Assembly: GCA_025917655.1 (NCBI GenBank)
Contig: CP084619.1
Location: forward strand, 3,453,001 to 3,517,000
Direction: 5' to 3'
Source: Chlorella sorokiniana
Taxonomy: Eukaryota > Chlorophyta > Trebouxiophyceae > Chlorellales > Chlorellaceae
DNA length: 64,000 bases
Part shown: one piece after another, positions 11,809-22,551 of the stretch
How the letters are laid out: the number at the start of each line of letters is the position of its first letter
Position numbering within the stretch: position 1 is the first letter of the stretch
Notes under the pieces: generated by a model
Seen by the model: the letters and a program-made list of their open reading frames with translations, nothing else
What the model was told of the DNA's origin: nothing
The model's database searches: none
Program-made: the position numbers and the translations under genes

Positions 11809-12616
11809 CAAGTGTCTCTGCCCATCGGAGCTTTCAGCTAAGTGGATTATACTATACTTCCGATGTAACACTCACGGCCCGATTTGGCAGTCTGCAAAAA
11901 GCGAAGGAGCGGTTTGCGGCGCAAGCGACACGACCAAAAGCGACGGGTAGCGATGGCAGAAAGCCTCAGAAACTCGTGTTCGCATAAAATGGTGGTAAAG
12001 GCCGCCATTGGTCGCTTTCCACACCATCCAGGGCAGGGGCAGCCACCTGGCCGTCCACCCCCGCCGCAGCACCGCCCTGAACAGGCTCAAAGGCTCCCTG
12101 CTTGCGCGCTTTATCTTGGTGGGGCAATTTCATAAGATTTCTAGCAGATTGTGGCAAACACTGCGCCATCACGGTTCGCTGGCCATGCGCAGCAGCGCCA
12201 CTCTTACGCAACCACAGCCTGTCTTTATAACATCAGATAATAGCAAAGCAGCTGTGCTTGCTCCACAGTGAGCTTAAGATAGAGAAATTTTGAAATGACG
12301 GCAAAAGCTTGCAAGAACTATAATCTAGCTGCTTGCCGCCAGAGCAGGACGAGTGAACACCACAGTGCAGGCAGTGCACGAGGCATATGGCCGGCAGACG
12401 CAGTCTGCTGGCTGTCCTACACCAATTCAGAGCCTTGTGAACATGGCATTGTCTTCTTGAATATGAGCACAACCACAGTCTCAATCATCCCTTCATCATC
12501 ATTGATGAAATGCATGGCTGCGTCGTGACGTCATGCTGTACAGCGTATTGCCTCTCTGCTAATGGTCGGCTTTTGAGAGAGTGAAGGCGCTTTGCTGAAG
12601 TAAGGCCCGATTCACC
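11809..12616. promoter_or_regulatory. Shared upstream region, phosphatase (-) and TEX261 (+)
   Basis: About 810 bases separate two divergent start codons. The stretch is less GC-rich than the genes and contains no supported coding sequence. It must carry the promoters and 5' leaders of both genes, but no specific element could be identified. Confidence 0.45.
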
Positions 12617-13954
12617 ATGTGGGAGCATCCCGTGAGCTTAATATCCGTTTACTGCGGCTTCTATGCCGCAGTGGTGTTCATTTCTCTATCGATAGGTGCG
12701 TGCAACGTGTTCTGCATGAAGGTTAACGGTCTAAATTTAGCTTCAGGGGGCCCTTGGTTGCTGGCGCCGTATTTGATCACCGCTGAAGGTTGCTCAACCT
12801 CTTCAGAACCTCGGCATTTCGGCTGATATTGGTACAGAAGCACGGATGAGACCCTTTGTGAACTTGACATGTTGGAAACTCTTCTGACATCTTAGCCGCC
12901 AAGTTCCGTTGCCCACAGTGCTCTGGTTTGCCCGCCTTAACATTGCAGCATGCGGCCTGTACTATCTGGCAGAGCTGTGTGAGGAGTACATCATAACTGC
13001 ACGGCGCATAATTGGCTATGCCATCAAGGTGTGACGCATGTGGGGGTGGTTGGCAGCCGTGATTGTGGTCTGCCACATGATGTCAAGAGCAGCGACTTTT
13101 CTTTGCAGGCTGAGCTGCTCCTCCATGCGTTGCTCTTCTACGATCGCTTGCCGGCACTATGCCTCATAGCGGGTATAGCAGCACATGTGTCCTACCTGCG
13201 CCTGCTCAAGCCATTCCCCTATTTGGAGCTTTTGTCGCTAAATGGCTTGACCAGCGTTGGCCTGCTCCTCGCAAGCGGGGCGCTGTGGATCCGTCATTTC
13301 ATGAAATCGTACTACACAGGTGAGCAGGGGACCCTGTTCTGCACACAGGCCGCTATGGGCTGCCGCTTTGGCATTGTAGCGCACGCAGCTCAGCACACTG
13401 AACACATCTGCGCCTGGTCACCTCCTCCTGCAGTGGAATACATTGCCGCCTTTCTGCTCATCACCACTGGCTTGGTGCCCTTCGCCTTCTTTCTGGGGAT
13501 GAGTGGTGACAATGCGGTGCTGCCTGGGGTGAGCCTTAGGCCAGCGAAGAACATCTGTTCAATGCTCACTCCCAGATCAAGACAATGTCAGCTTGTCCCA
13601 TCTCCTGAGCTGATGTTGCGCTCCACATCTGCAGTATAATTTGCCATCAAGCAGCAGCGGTTCAATGATGCAGCGCTCTGGCAGTGGCCTGCAGCGCACT
13701 AGCAGCAGCGTGCAGCGCACCGGAAGCGGCCACCCGCAGAAGAAGCGGCGGGGCCTCATGCTGGGCATTTTGATGCCATCAGGCGTGTCGCAGCGTGACA
13801 GACCGCATGATGGCTGTGTGTGAGCAGTGCATGCTGGGCAACACAGAGCTGAGCTGCCCCCCTGTTGTGCTGCAGGCGCAAGCGCGACCAGGTGTTGCCG
13901 GACATTGCAAAACAGCTGCCAGATTCAGCGCATTTGCTGAAAGAGAAGATATGA
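12617..13954 (+). CDS. TEX261: TEX261/Erv26 (Svp26) family ER-Golgi membrane protein
   Basis: Small polytopic protein that in yeast and animals acts as an adaptor loading membrane cargo into COPII vesicles. Six exons join in frame: 12617-12695, 12949-13028, 13109-13319, 13434-13528, 13635-13786 and 13876-13954 (TGA). They total 696 bases, 231 residues, close to the family length. Diagnostic motifs are CGLYYLAELCEEYIITARRI, RLLKPFPYLELLSLN and TTGLVPFAFFLGMSGDNAVL. About five to six hydrophobic segments are present. The C-terminus is a Ser-rich segment with a basic patch (HPQKKRRGLMLGIL), matching the KKGKR-LGIL end of animal TEX261. There are no frame breaks. The last donor (13787) is the least certain joint. 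Confidence 0.9.
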
Positions 13955-14344
13955 TTCGTAGTGCGGGTGTCTGTGATCCCTGTCAGAGGAGCGCAACCAA
14001 CAAACTCCCTGCTACGAAAGATGCAGCACCTGTACGAATCGCACCCTTCCCTTCAAGTTGATCAGTGTTGGGAAGAGCTGGCTCAACTGATGCCGGGGCC
14101 ACCGTGCGTGTAGAGAGCTGGTGATGGCTCACGATGCCTGCCCCTGCAAGTCTGACCATCCTTCGGGCTCGCGACACGGCCGGCACCTTCTACATCGGCG
14201 ATCCCCTCCAGAAGATGGTACATCTGTGCGACAGCATCATAGTGGGAGGCCAACAAGGCGGTGGTGATCGTCAACTCCCGGGTCTGCTGTGGCCAGCACA
14301 GCATGGGAGGCAATCCCTGAAGCCTGTTCGCCGGCCTGGATCGG

Positions 14345-14352
14345 CCTCTTTT
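14345..14352 (+). promoter_or_regulatory. Pyrimidine tract, possible TOP-like leader of P0
   Basis: CCTCTTTT lies about 75 bases before the P0 start codon, in a 470-base spacer (13955-14427) that otherwise holds nothing I can identify. Ribosomal protein mRNAs of animals and plants often begin with such a tract. The transcription start is not known here, so the role is inference. Confidence 0.25.
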
Positions 14353-14427
14353 ACAAGCAGCAGTTAAAGTTGCCTGCCCTTCGACTAGAGGGTTTGGTCC
14401 TGCGGCTAGAGCACATAACCTTTCAAG

Positions 14428-16562
14428 ATGCCGTCCGCTTCCCGCCTGGGCCAGAAGGAGCAGGTGTGCGGTGTTAGTACACGCTGGAGGTCCCGCTGCT
14501 GCTCCATCCTCACCTGAGCAGCTCCCTGCATGGCATGCTTGGCAGTGTCGACGGGGTTCACTGCTCGCATAGTCCTCCTTATGAGCCTGCCCTGTATTGT
14601 CCGCAGTATGATGCCAAGCTCTGCAAGTACCTGGACACCTATGACCGTGCCTTCCTTGTGCACGCCGACAACGTCGGCTCCAAGCAGTTCATGGACATTC
14701 GCGCGGTGCGTGAAGCGCAGCTAGCTGGGCAGGCGGTCACGCAACGCTGCCAGGGGTGCTTATGCAGTTTGCGCCGCCCGGCGGCCGCAGCGGCGGCAAA
14801 CACGCTGCGCTTCTGTCCCTGCTTGCACTGTTCACCTATGTGCTGTCCCTTGCTGTTTCCCCATCTCCGGTGCAGGCTATCCGCGAGCATTCTGTGATTC
14901 TGATGGGCAAGAACACCATGATGCGTCGCAGCATCCGCCTGTACTGCGAGCGCACTGGCAACGACCAGTGGCTGCAGCTGCTGGACCACATGGTTGGCAA
15001 CGTGGGCATCCTTTTCACCAAGGGCGACCTCAACGAGGTGCGGAGAGGCTGCAGAGGCTGGGGTAGTGCACGACAGCATGTTGACGGAATGGGCTGCATG
15101 CAGCGGGGGCCTGTTGCAGCCCGGGCAGCCCGCCGCCCTAGTTGCTACGCAACTTTCTGCTCCTGCTGTTTGTCCGCCCCACCCACCCACCTGCCGGGCC
15201 TCGGTCTCCCTTTGGGCAGGTGCGCAAGGTGATCAACGAGTTCAAGGTGGGCGCCCGGCCCGCGTCGGCCTGGTGGCCCCCAACGACGTCACCATCCCGG
15301 GTGGCAACACCGGCATGGACCCCTCCCAGACCTCGTTCTTCCAGGTGCGGCTGCCTGCCCCACGCGACTCCTGCTCCACGCAACAGCCAAGGCCTGGAAA
15401 CTGCAGCAGGGCTCCAGCTGTGCGTGCCACGTGCTGTGCCGCCGTCAGGGCTCCGCCCCGACCGCCATGCGCCGCCTGTTCCTGCCCCGCTCCCTGCCCC
15501 CAGGTGCTGAACATCCCCACCAAGATTAACAAGGGCTCTGTGGAGATCACCGCCGATGTGCACCTGATCAAGACGGGCGACAAGGTCGGCGCCTCGGAGG
15601 CCACCCTGCTGTCCAAGCTGGGCATCAAGCCTTTCTCCTACGGCCTGGTCATCCTCCAGGTCTACGACAACGGCTCCCTCTACGACCCCAAGGTGCGCAG
15701 CACGCGGCTGCCGGGAGGCCCGAGGGCGGCGCCGTCGCGCGCCTAAATCGGGGCCGCCCCGTGCGCCGCGCACGGCAAGCAATCAGCCTGCGCCACCAAC
15801 CTCTGGTTCGCCCCCGGTCGGTATGCACGGCCATCCTACCAACCCCACTACTACACGCCTTCACACATACTGCACACACGCTCTTGCACTCCACTCACAC
15901 GCGCGTGCACGCACACACGTGCGCAGGTGTTGGACATCACCGACGACGACCTGGGCGACCTGATCACTGCTGGCCTGCGCAACGTGGCCGCCGCCTGCCT
16001 GGAGCTCAACTACCCCACCCTGGCCTCGGTGCCCCACTCCCTCGTCAACGGCTACAAGAACGTGCTGGCGGTGGCGGTGGAGACCGACTACTCCTTCCCC
16101 CTGGCGGAGAAGGTGGGTTGGGGGAGTGCTTTGCGAGCGTGGCGCGCTCGGCTGGGCATGCTGAGCTTCGAGGCTGCGGTGCATTGGGGGCTTGCAAGGG
16201 CGTTCGATGTGGCCTCCATGCGCGCGGTCGCAGCTTGGTGCTGCAAAAGCTGGTTGAGTGTGGCAGCCACTGATGTTTGGGGGCACGGCCGAGCAGCAGC
16301 ACAACGCCGGCCACAGCTGCACCCCCACAGCTCTCTCCATGGGGCGCAGGTTCCATGGGGTGCGGGCTGGAGGCCATCATTCTGAAGCATGCTCCTTGCA
16401 CCCTGCACCCTGCCGCAGGTCAAGGCCTTCCTGGCCGACCCGTCTGCCTTCGCTGTGGCGGCCGCCCCTGCCGCCGCCGGCGACGCGCCCGCCGCCGCCG
16501 CCGCTGCCCCCGAGCCCGAGGAGGAGGAGGACGAGGACATGGGCTTCTCCCTGTTCGACTGA
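14428..16562 (+). CDS. RPLP0: 60S acidic ribosomal protein P0 (uL10)
   Basis: P0 anchors the P1/P2 stalk on the large ribosomal subunit, where translation GTPases dock. Seven exons: 14428-14463 ([12 protein letters not shown]), 14607-14705, 14876-15037, 15220-15344, 15504-15692, 15927-16112 and 16419-16562. Motifs include [62 protein letters not shown] and KPFSYGL. The protein ends in an Ala-rich hinge and the acidic stalk peptide EDMGFSLFD, which binds elongation factors. In exon 4 the frame breaks at 15254-15256: one more C gives the family sequence [14 protein letters not shown], and the total then becomes 313 residues, the normal size. Since P0 is essential and usually single copy, this break is best read as a sequence error. 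Confidence 0.95.
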
Positions 16563-17176
16563 GCGGGGACGGCTGCTGCCCAGCTGCGCCCGGGCGTTGA
16601 TCCTCCCACCGCGTCCTGCGTGCGTCGCTCAGCTGCCGAACACTGTGCAGCACTGCGCTGCTGGTGCATGCGCAGCCGGGGGCCACCCCAGCTGCCATTG
16701 TGCAGCCCCAAGCTGCATTTCACCTTTCGAGCTGTGGCCCCCTGATCGCGCTGCCCTGCTGTAAGTGCTGAGTGCAAAAGTGGGAGCAGGCAGCTTCTCG
16801 TGCTCCTTCAGCGCGCGCAGAGGTTGCTGTCATTGCTGTCAGAAACCTACATGGGTTTGCCACAGAGCTGGCTCGACTCGACGCATGCCCTCCACGAGCT
16901 GCATATGAAGGTAGGACGAACAGGAACGCAGCTGCGTGGGGATGTGATTTCTGGAAACATGCAACCACAATGGACACATCAGCAGGAACCGGGGCTCCGT
17001 TCCGGACACCGAAGCATCATCAATTCCACTCTGAACCCACCCACAGCACTTAATTTCCCTCTTGTAAGGCATTTAAAAGTTATCTGAGTTGCCTCGGACT
17101 CCCCTCGCCCCAGCCCCACCACCACATTGACCAATCCCAAACACCCTCATCGAGGGGCTCTACCCTCTTGAGCACC
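16563..17176 (+). other. P0 3' UTR and protease promoter
   Basis: About 610 bases with no supported gene. A TGTAA signal at 16760-16764, 198 bases after the P0 stop, probably ends the P0 transcript; the remainder would hold the promoter and leader of the cysteine protease. Confidence 0.5.
16760..16764 (+). promoter_or_regulatory. TGTAA polyadenylation signal (P0)
   Basis: TGTAA 198 bases after the P0 stop codon, the expected chlorophyte signal. Confidence 0.5.
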
Positions 17177-19312
17177 ATGCGAATTACTATTCTCTTTGTC
17201 TTCCTCCTGGCTGGTCAGGCCCTCGCCGCGCCAAAGTGGCGTGACTTCCGCAGCCGAGACGAGGCAGCCCGCTCGGCCGCAGAACTGGCAAAGCTGGTGA
17301 GCCGGAGTGTCTGTCATACTAATCAAGGCGTATGAAAGGGCTGCCATGCCGCCTCGGTCACTCCGTTGGGCACGTCCCTGGCGTAAGCCATGCCTGACGG
17401 GGGCTCCCAGCCTGCCCGGGCTGACACTCTTAGCCATTCCGAGCATTTGGAAGGATTGCCGTATCGTCGGTTGGTCTGACAGGACGGCTGAAGCTCGCAG
17501 AGAGCCAGACCACCGCAGCGGCAGCTTCCGCCCCTCGTGCCTGATCCATGCACTTGTGCCCGTTGAGAACCACAGTGCAAGCATGTGCCTGACAGTCCTC
17601 CCTGCGCCACCGCCCCCTTGCAGAACAATGGCCAGCGCAAGCAGTTGTTCAAGGAGTGGAAGGCCACCATGGGCAAGCGCTACGCCGACGGCTCGGCCGT
17701 GGACACCGCCTCCTTTGCCGCCTTCTCCGCCAACCTGGACGACGTCATTGCCCACAACAGCAAGCCCAACATCAAGTTCTTCAAGGGCCTCAACGCCTTC
17801 GCCGACATGACCTTTGAGCAGGTGTGTTGTGTGTGTGTTTGGGGGGTGTATGGGCAGGATGATGGCTCCCCTGCACCGTCATGCTTGTTTGCTCGTCGGT
17901 GCTGGCGGCGCCGCCTGACGCTCGTTGCTCATCCCCCGCTTGCCCTGCAGTTCAAGGAGTCCTACCTGATGCCCGACCGCGATCCCGCGCAGCTGGCTGC
18001 CCGCACCGCCAAAGCGCGCAAGCTTGTGGCCAACGACGGCTCCCGCAAGCTGCTGCAGTCCACATACCCCCTCACCTTTGACTGGCGGGACCGGGCGTGG
18101 TGCCCCCCGCAACCAGGGCGGCTGCGGTTCGTGCTGGGCCTTTGCCGCTGTCGGCGCCATGGAGATCAAGGCCGGCATCGACGGCGTGTCCCTGCGCCCT
18201 GACACCTCGGAGCAGCAACTCGTGGACTGCGTGGGCGCGGCGTGGGCGCCAACGGCTATGGCTCCTACGGCTGCAACGGCGGCTGGTCGGGTAAGCGGAA
18301 AGGGAGTGCCAGCATGCATCCCACGTCCGGGAGGGCTGTCCAAACGGCAGACTGCATCCACAGACTGTCGCTCCACCAGCGCTCCACCCCCAACTGCTCA
18401 CCCATCCAGCCGCCTCCCCTCCTGCAGACGAGGCCTTCTCCTATGCAGCCAACTTCTTCGTCACCTCAGAGGCCAACTACCCCTACACCGGCACCACAGG
18501 CACCTGCCGCCAGGCCGCCATGCCGGTGACTGGGTCTATGACGGTGGCCAGCCCCGGCTACCGGGGCTTGTACCCCAGCGCCCAGGAGATCATGCGCGCC
18601 GTGTCCAGCAACGGGCCCACCGTCATGTACTTCAACGTGGTGGACAACTTTTACGGCTACTCGGGGGCGTCTACCAGGCCTCGCAGTGCAACGCCAACAC
18701 CTACAACCACGCCATGTGAGGATGCTGACGGCAGGGTGTGTTCTGACCTTGTGTGCTAGCTCTGCACCGATGCTCCCTGCCTTGCCCTCACCTCCCAACC
18801 CTACCCCAGCGACCCTCACCCATGTTCCTTGTTCTGAATGGCGCAGGGTGGTCGTGGGCTACAACGCCACCGCCGGCATCGGCAGCCCTGACAGCTACTT
18901 CATCATCCGCAACTCGTGGGGCCTCTGGGGAGACGGCGGCTACGTCAAGGTGCAGATGCTGGGCGACAACAAGGGCGCCTGCCTCATGTACGCCGGCCTC
19001 ATGCAGCCCCTGACCACCAGCATCAAGGGCAGCACCCCCTCCCCCTCCCCCAGCCGTCTCCCTCACCATCTCCTTCCCCATCCCCCTCCCCTCCCCCTCA
19101 CCATCCCCCTCACCCTCCCCCTCCCCCAGCCGTCTCCCTCCCCCTCACCCTCCCCCTCTCCCCAGCCGTCTCCCTCACCCTCACCCTCACCCCAGCCGTC
19201 TCCCTCACCATCCCCCTCACCCTCCCTCCCCCTCGCCAAAGCCCTGCAAGGGAAGGAACTGCTTGCCAAAGAAGGGTTGATGGGGACGCGCCCCCCCCCG
19301 CCCCCAAAGTAG
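17177..19312 (+). CDS. Secreted papain-like cysteine protease (C1A) with Ser-Pro tail
   Basis: Five exons: 17177-17296, 17624-17821, 17951-18290, 18428-18715 and 18847-19312 (TAG 19310). Domains in order: signal peptide (MRITILFVFLLAGQALAAP); I29 inhibitor prodomain (LFKEWKATMGKRY ... FFKGLNAFADMTFEQFKESY); peptidase with the catalytic Cys in NQGGCGSCWAF, a GCNGGW motif, the catalytic His in TYNHAMVVVGYN and Asn in FIIRNSWGLWGDGGYVKV; then an unusual tail of about 90 residues rich in SPSP and LPLP repeats. Four frame breaks (G at 18093-18095, C at 18103-18108, a GC tract near 18240, G at 18663-18667) each need one more base; adding four gives 471 codons. This matches the missing-base pattern seen elsewhere, so I do not call it a pseudogene. 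It acts in the vacuole, the wall or outside the cell; which is not shown. Confidence 0.85.
19036..19240 (+). repeat. Imperfect Ser-Pro coding repeat
   Basis: A run of short imperfect repeats of the type tccccctcacc, with interspersed cagccgtctccctc units, inside the last protease exon. It encodes an extended Ser-Pro/Leu-Pro tail and stays in frame. Confidence 0.8.
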
Positions 19313-19692
19313 CCTGTGAGTGAGCACCCCGTGGTGGGAGCCCGACCTGCACAGCTCCCTCCACCCCCACAACCAGTTTTCCCCTGATCCCGCCAGTCCA
19401 CACTTTTCACTGTTTCCTTCACAAGCGCCCCATCCCAAACCGCCTGTACTCTTGCTTCCCATTCGCTTGCAAGTGCAAACCTTGCAAACAATCAGCTAGC
19501 CTAAACTCCAAACACCCCATCAAAACTTCCAATCTACTTCCTTTGACCTGTACGTGATTCTCCATGTCACTGTGTTGCAATTGCTGGCAGCAAGAGCAGG
19601 GCCGCTTCTGCGGCAGCACTGTAAACTGCAGACGTGCAGTGCATCTGGCAGGGGCAGCAACCCAGGGGGAGGGATTGCAGCCGGCCTGCCGG
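19313..19692. other. Convergent spacer between protease (+) and unknown gene (-)
   Basis: Some 380 bases between two stop codons. A plus-strand TGTAA at 19620-19624 could end the protease transcript, close to the end of the opposing gene. No other feature seen. Confidence 0.5.
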
Positions 19693-22291
19693 TCAGCCCT
19701 GCAGCAGCTCGTCGCGCTGGTTCGCGTCGGGCAGCTCCCCCAGGTCCACGCCCCGCTCGCCGCCCTCCCCTGCGTCGTCACCATCGTCGGATGCTGTGCC
19801 CCAGTCCCTGCACGTGCGCAGGGGATGCAAGGGGGCCAGCAGAGGGTCGGGGACGGTTGGAGAGCCTGGACGCGCCTCGACCCATGAAGCTTGCAGCCCA
19901 TGCAGCGCCGCTGCCTGCAGGGATCCAGGGCCCGCAGCTGTGGCCCGCATCAAGCCCACCTGTCAAACATGGTGGCGTCCCCCGCCCTGTCGGAGAAGAA
20001 GAGCAGGTCGTCCAGCAGCGCCTCCTCCCCCGCCACCCCGCCCTCGCCGGGCTCCCGCGCCGCCGCCGGCCGCCGCGCCGCGCTGCATGGCGGCCAGCAG
20101 CGCTTGCAGGCCGCGCTCGCTGCACTCGCGCGCCAGGTGCTGGCTGCGAGGTGAGGATGAGAGTGGGGATTGGTTCGGCTTGAGGCACAAGCGGGCCAGG
20201 CGAGGCAAGGACTGCCGCAAGCCTGGCGGCCGCTGCATGCTCCCCGCGACCAGGGCTGCCCCCACCTGAGGGCCGTGGGCCCGCCCCGCGAAGCAGCCAG
20301 CGCCGTCGACACAATGGCGCTGGGTGGCTGCTCGCTCAGCCAGACCACGAACTCCTGGCTGACCGGGCGCCCGGGTGGCTGCAGGGGCAGGCGCGGCAGG
20401 GCAGCGGCTCAGCGGCTGAGGGGCCATGCGAGAGGGCGTCTGGCCTTGCACGCAGCGCGTCACGACAGTGGCCCGCCCCCGCCGCCAGCAGCTGGCTGCC
20501 CCAGCCTGGCAGGGCCCCACCTTCATCCAAGATGCGGGCGCCCAGGCCGCCCTCCCCAGCTGCGCCGCCACTGCCGCCGCGCTGCGCGCCGCCGCTAGGC
20601 GGTGCAGGTAGTCCGCGGCACCCGCAGCCTCTGCAGGGAGGGGGAGGGGCGCAGGCAGGGGTTCAACAGGTGAGCGCATTGGTGGCATCCGTTGGTGGTA
20701 TGGTGTGTCTGCGAGTGGCAGGATGCATGTGGGCCTCGGCAGCCTTCCACCCCCCACCCCCACCCCCCCCACCCCCGACGACCCCCCCACCCCACCCCAC
20801 AACACACACACACACACACACACATGCATGCCTGCCAAGGGGTTCCCCAGGCTGCGGCTCACCCATGCCTCCAACCGCAATGTACAGGGCCAGGAAGCGG
20901 CGTGCGGAGACAGGGCTGGCCTGCGCCTCGTCCAGCGGCTGCGTGGGCAGAGCGGCAGGTGGGGTGGGTGGGGCGGGCGAGGGAGCGCGCATGGCCAGGC
21001 ACTGCCGCGCTGGGCATGCTGCGGGGCTGCTCGGGCCCTGGCTGGCCTGCTCACCATGCGTGCGAGTGTGGACAGCTGACCGCTGGGCGCAAATGGGGCA
21101 AGCAGGCGCAGATCTGCCGCCGCTGCAGCCCCCAGCGTGAGCAGCGCCTGGCTGGTGGGGGCTGGCCGCCCGCGGCTCGCAGGCGCAGCGACGTGCGCAG
21201 GCCGCAAATGGCGGCGCCCACCGCGCCTGCAGCCTCGACGGCTGCGCCTGCAGACAAGCGCTGCGGGTTGGAGCGCCAGTAGTAGCAAGCGGTCTGATCG
21301 CCGCCGCTGCCGCCAAGGGTCTGGCGCTGCAGCGCAGCGTGCATGCTGGCCAGAGTGCGGCCCGCCAGCCGTCCCAGCTCTCCCTCCAACTGTGTGCCGC
21401 TTTCCTCAGCAGCCCCACTCTGCGCTTCGACGGCCAGCTGCTCCTGCGCAGCACACAGGTGCGCCACGGCCGGAGCAAACATGCGCAGCGCGTCTTCCGG
21501 AGTGTCTGCTTCGGCGGCTAGCGCTGCAGAGGCAGCAAGGGCCGTGGCAGCGGCGGCCACCAGCGCCTGCGCCCCCTGCTGCGGCGCCCCGCCATCCTCG
21601 CTGTGCAGCCGTCGCACGTGTGCTGCTGCCAGGCCCTCAGCGGGCAGCGTGCGGGCCAGCAGCAGGTCGACAGTCGTGAAGCGAGGGTCCAGCTGGCCGT
21701 CGGCCGCCTCGGCAGCCAGCTGCGTGTAGCCTTGAGCAGTCGCCAGCGTTGCAGGGGCCAGCTCCTCGGCCTCCTCGGCCACCTCGAGCTCCGGCGGCGC
21801 CCCCGCCGCTGCCCTCTTGCCGCGCTTGGCGCGCTTGGCCGGCGGCACCTCCGCGCTGGCAGGCGGCTGAGAAGCCGCCTCCCCTGCTGCCTCACTCTCC
21901 TGTACGGCAAGCAGGCGCTCGTGCAGCTGCGCAGCGCATTGTTCCAGGTTGCCAAGGATGTAAGATTTGACTGCCTCATCTTCCAAGCCGCCTGCAGCGC
22001 TGTTCAACGCCGCCGCCAGGTCCTTGGTCTGCGGGAAGCCAGAGGCAGCCGGGCTCAGGGCGACAGGCTCACAAAAAGTTGTTCGTCGATAACGGGTTCA
22101 TGTGCGGCTAGTCCTGGGCGGCTAGCGTCAAGGAGACGCTGCTGGGGCTCGGACATGCACTTCCGACTTGCCTTCCACTTCCGCTTTCCAAGGGCCCCAA
22201 GACGGGTGGCCAAGGCATCAAGCACATCTACAGCGTCATCCTCCTTCTCACGGCGAGCCGTGGACTGCTTGTTAGCGCTAGTGCGCGCCAT
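19693..22291 (-). CDS. Unrecognised Ala-rich helical protein, probably nuclear
   Basis: Not recognised. The first exon (22291-22073) reads MARTSANKQSTARREKEDDA and ends at EPVIDEQLF. Exon 2 (22028-21055) gives a long Ala/Leu-rich helical region with a basic cluster PPAKRAKRGKR like a nuclear localisation signal, and CYYWRSNPQRL. Exon 3 is 20938-20863 (PLDEAQASPVSARRFLALYI). One or two exons around 20640-20290 contain AADYLHRLAAARSAAAVAA and QEFVVWLSEQPPSAIVSTAL. Then come exon 20139-19960 (HLARECSERGLQALLAAMQ, LLDDLLFFSDRAGDATMFD) and a last acidic exon 19807-19693 ending NQRDELLQG. The composition suggests an alpha-solenoid. Breaks at 21157-21161 and 20054-20056 each need one more base. It diverges from the MATE gene. 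Confidence 0.6.
20802..20824. repeat. (AC)n microsatellite
   Basis: About eleven AC repeats next to a long C-rich tract, inside an intron of the unrecognised minus-strand gene. Confidence 0.9.
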
Positions 22292-22551
22292 GCCCGTCCG
22301 TGTAGCTTGGTTACGGACGCTGCCCAATTTAATACGCAGTTTAATATGCATGCGAGTAGTTCCCAGTGGTGAGGTACATCGGTGCCAGTACGTATGGAAC
22401 GAGGGAGACCCGTGAGCAGGTGAATTTGGACAAAAGGCAAAGGCAATTTTGATGCGCCCGGTTCCAAGGCCAAGCATGTAACGAGACCAGTCTGGCGAAG
22501 GACCCGAAACTCGTCAATGACTGACAGCAAGCCACACTCCCACAATCAATC
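22292..22551. promoter_or_regulatory. Bidirectional promoter, unknown gene (-) and MATE (+)
   Basis: Only 260 bases lie between the two divergent start codons. The centre is AT-richer (tttaatacgcagtttaat at 22327-22344) than its surroundings. Promoter function is inferred from position only. Confidence 0.5.

Noticed and set aside
14428-16562. Ribosomal P0 as a pseudogene because of its frame break
   Set aside because: All splice sites and motifs are intact, the only fault is one missing C, and the same fault occurs in many unrelated genes here.
17177-19312. Cysteine protease as a decayed gene
   Set aside because: Signal peptide, prodomain, catalytic Cys/His/Asn and splice sites are intact; the breaks are all one-base deficits in GC runs, and adding four bases gives a whole number of codons.
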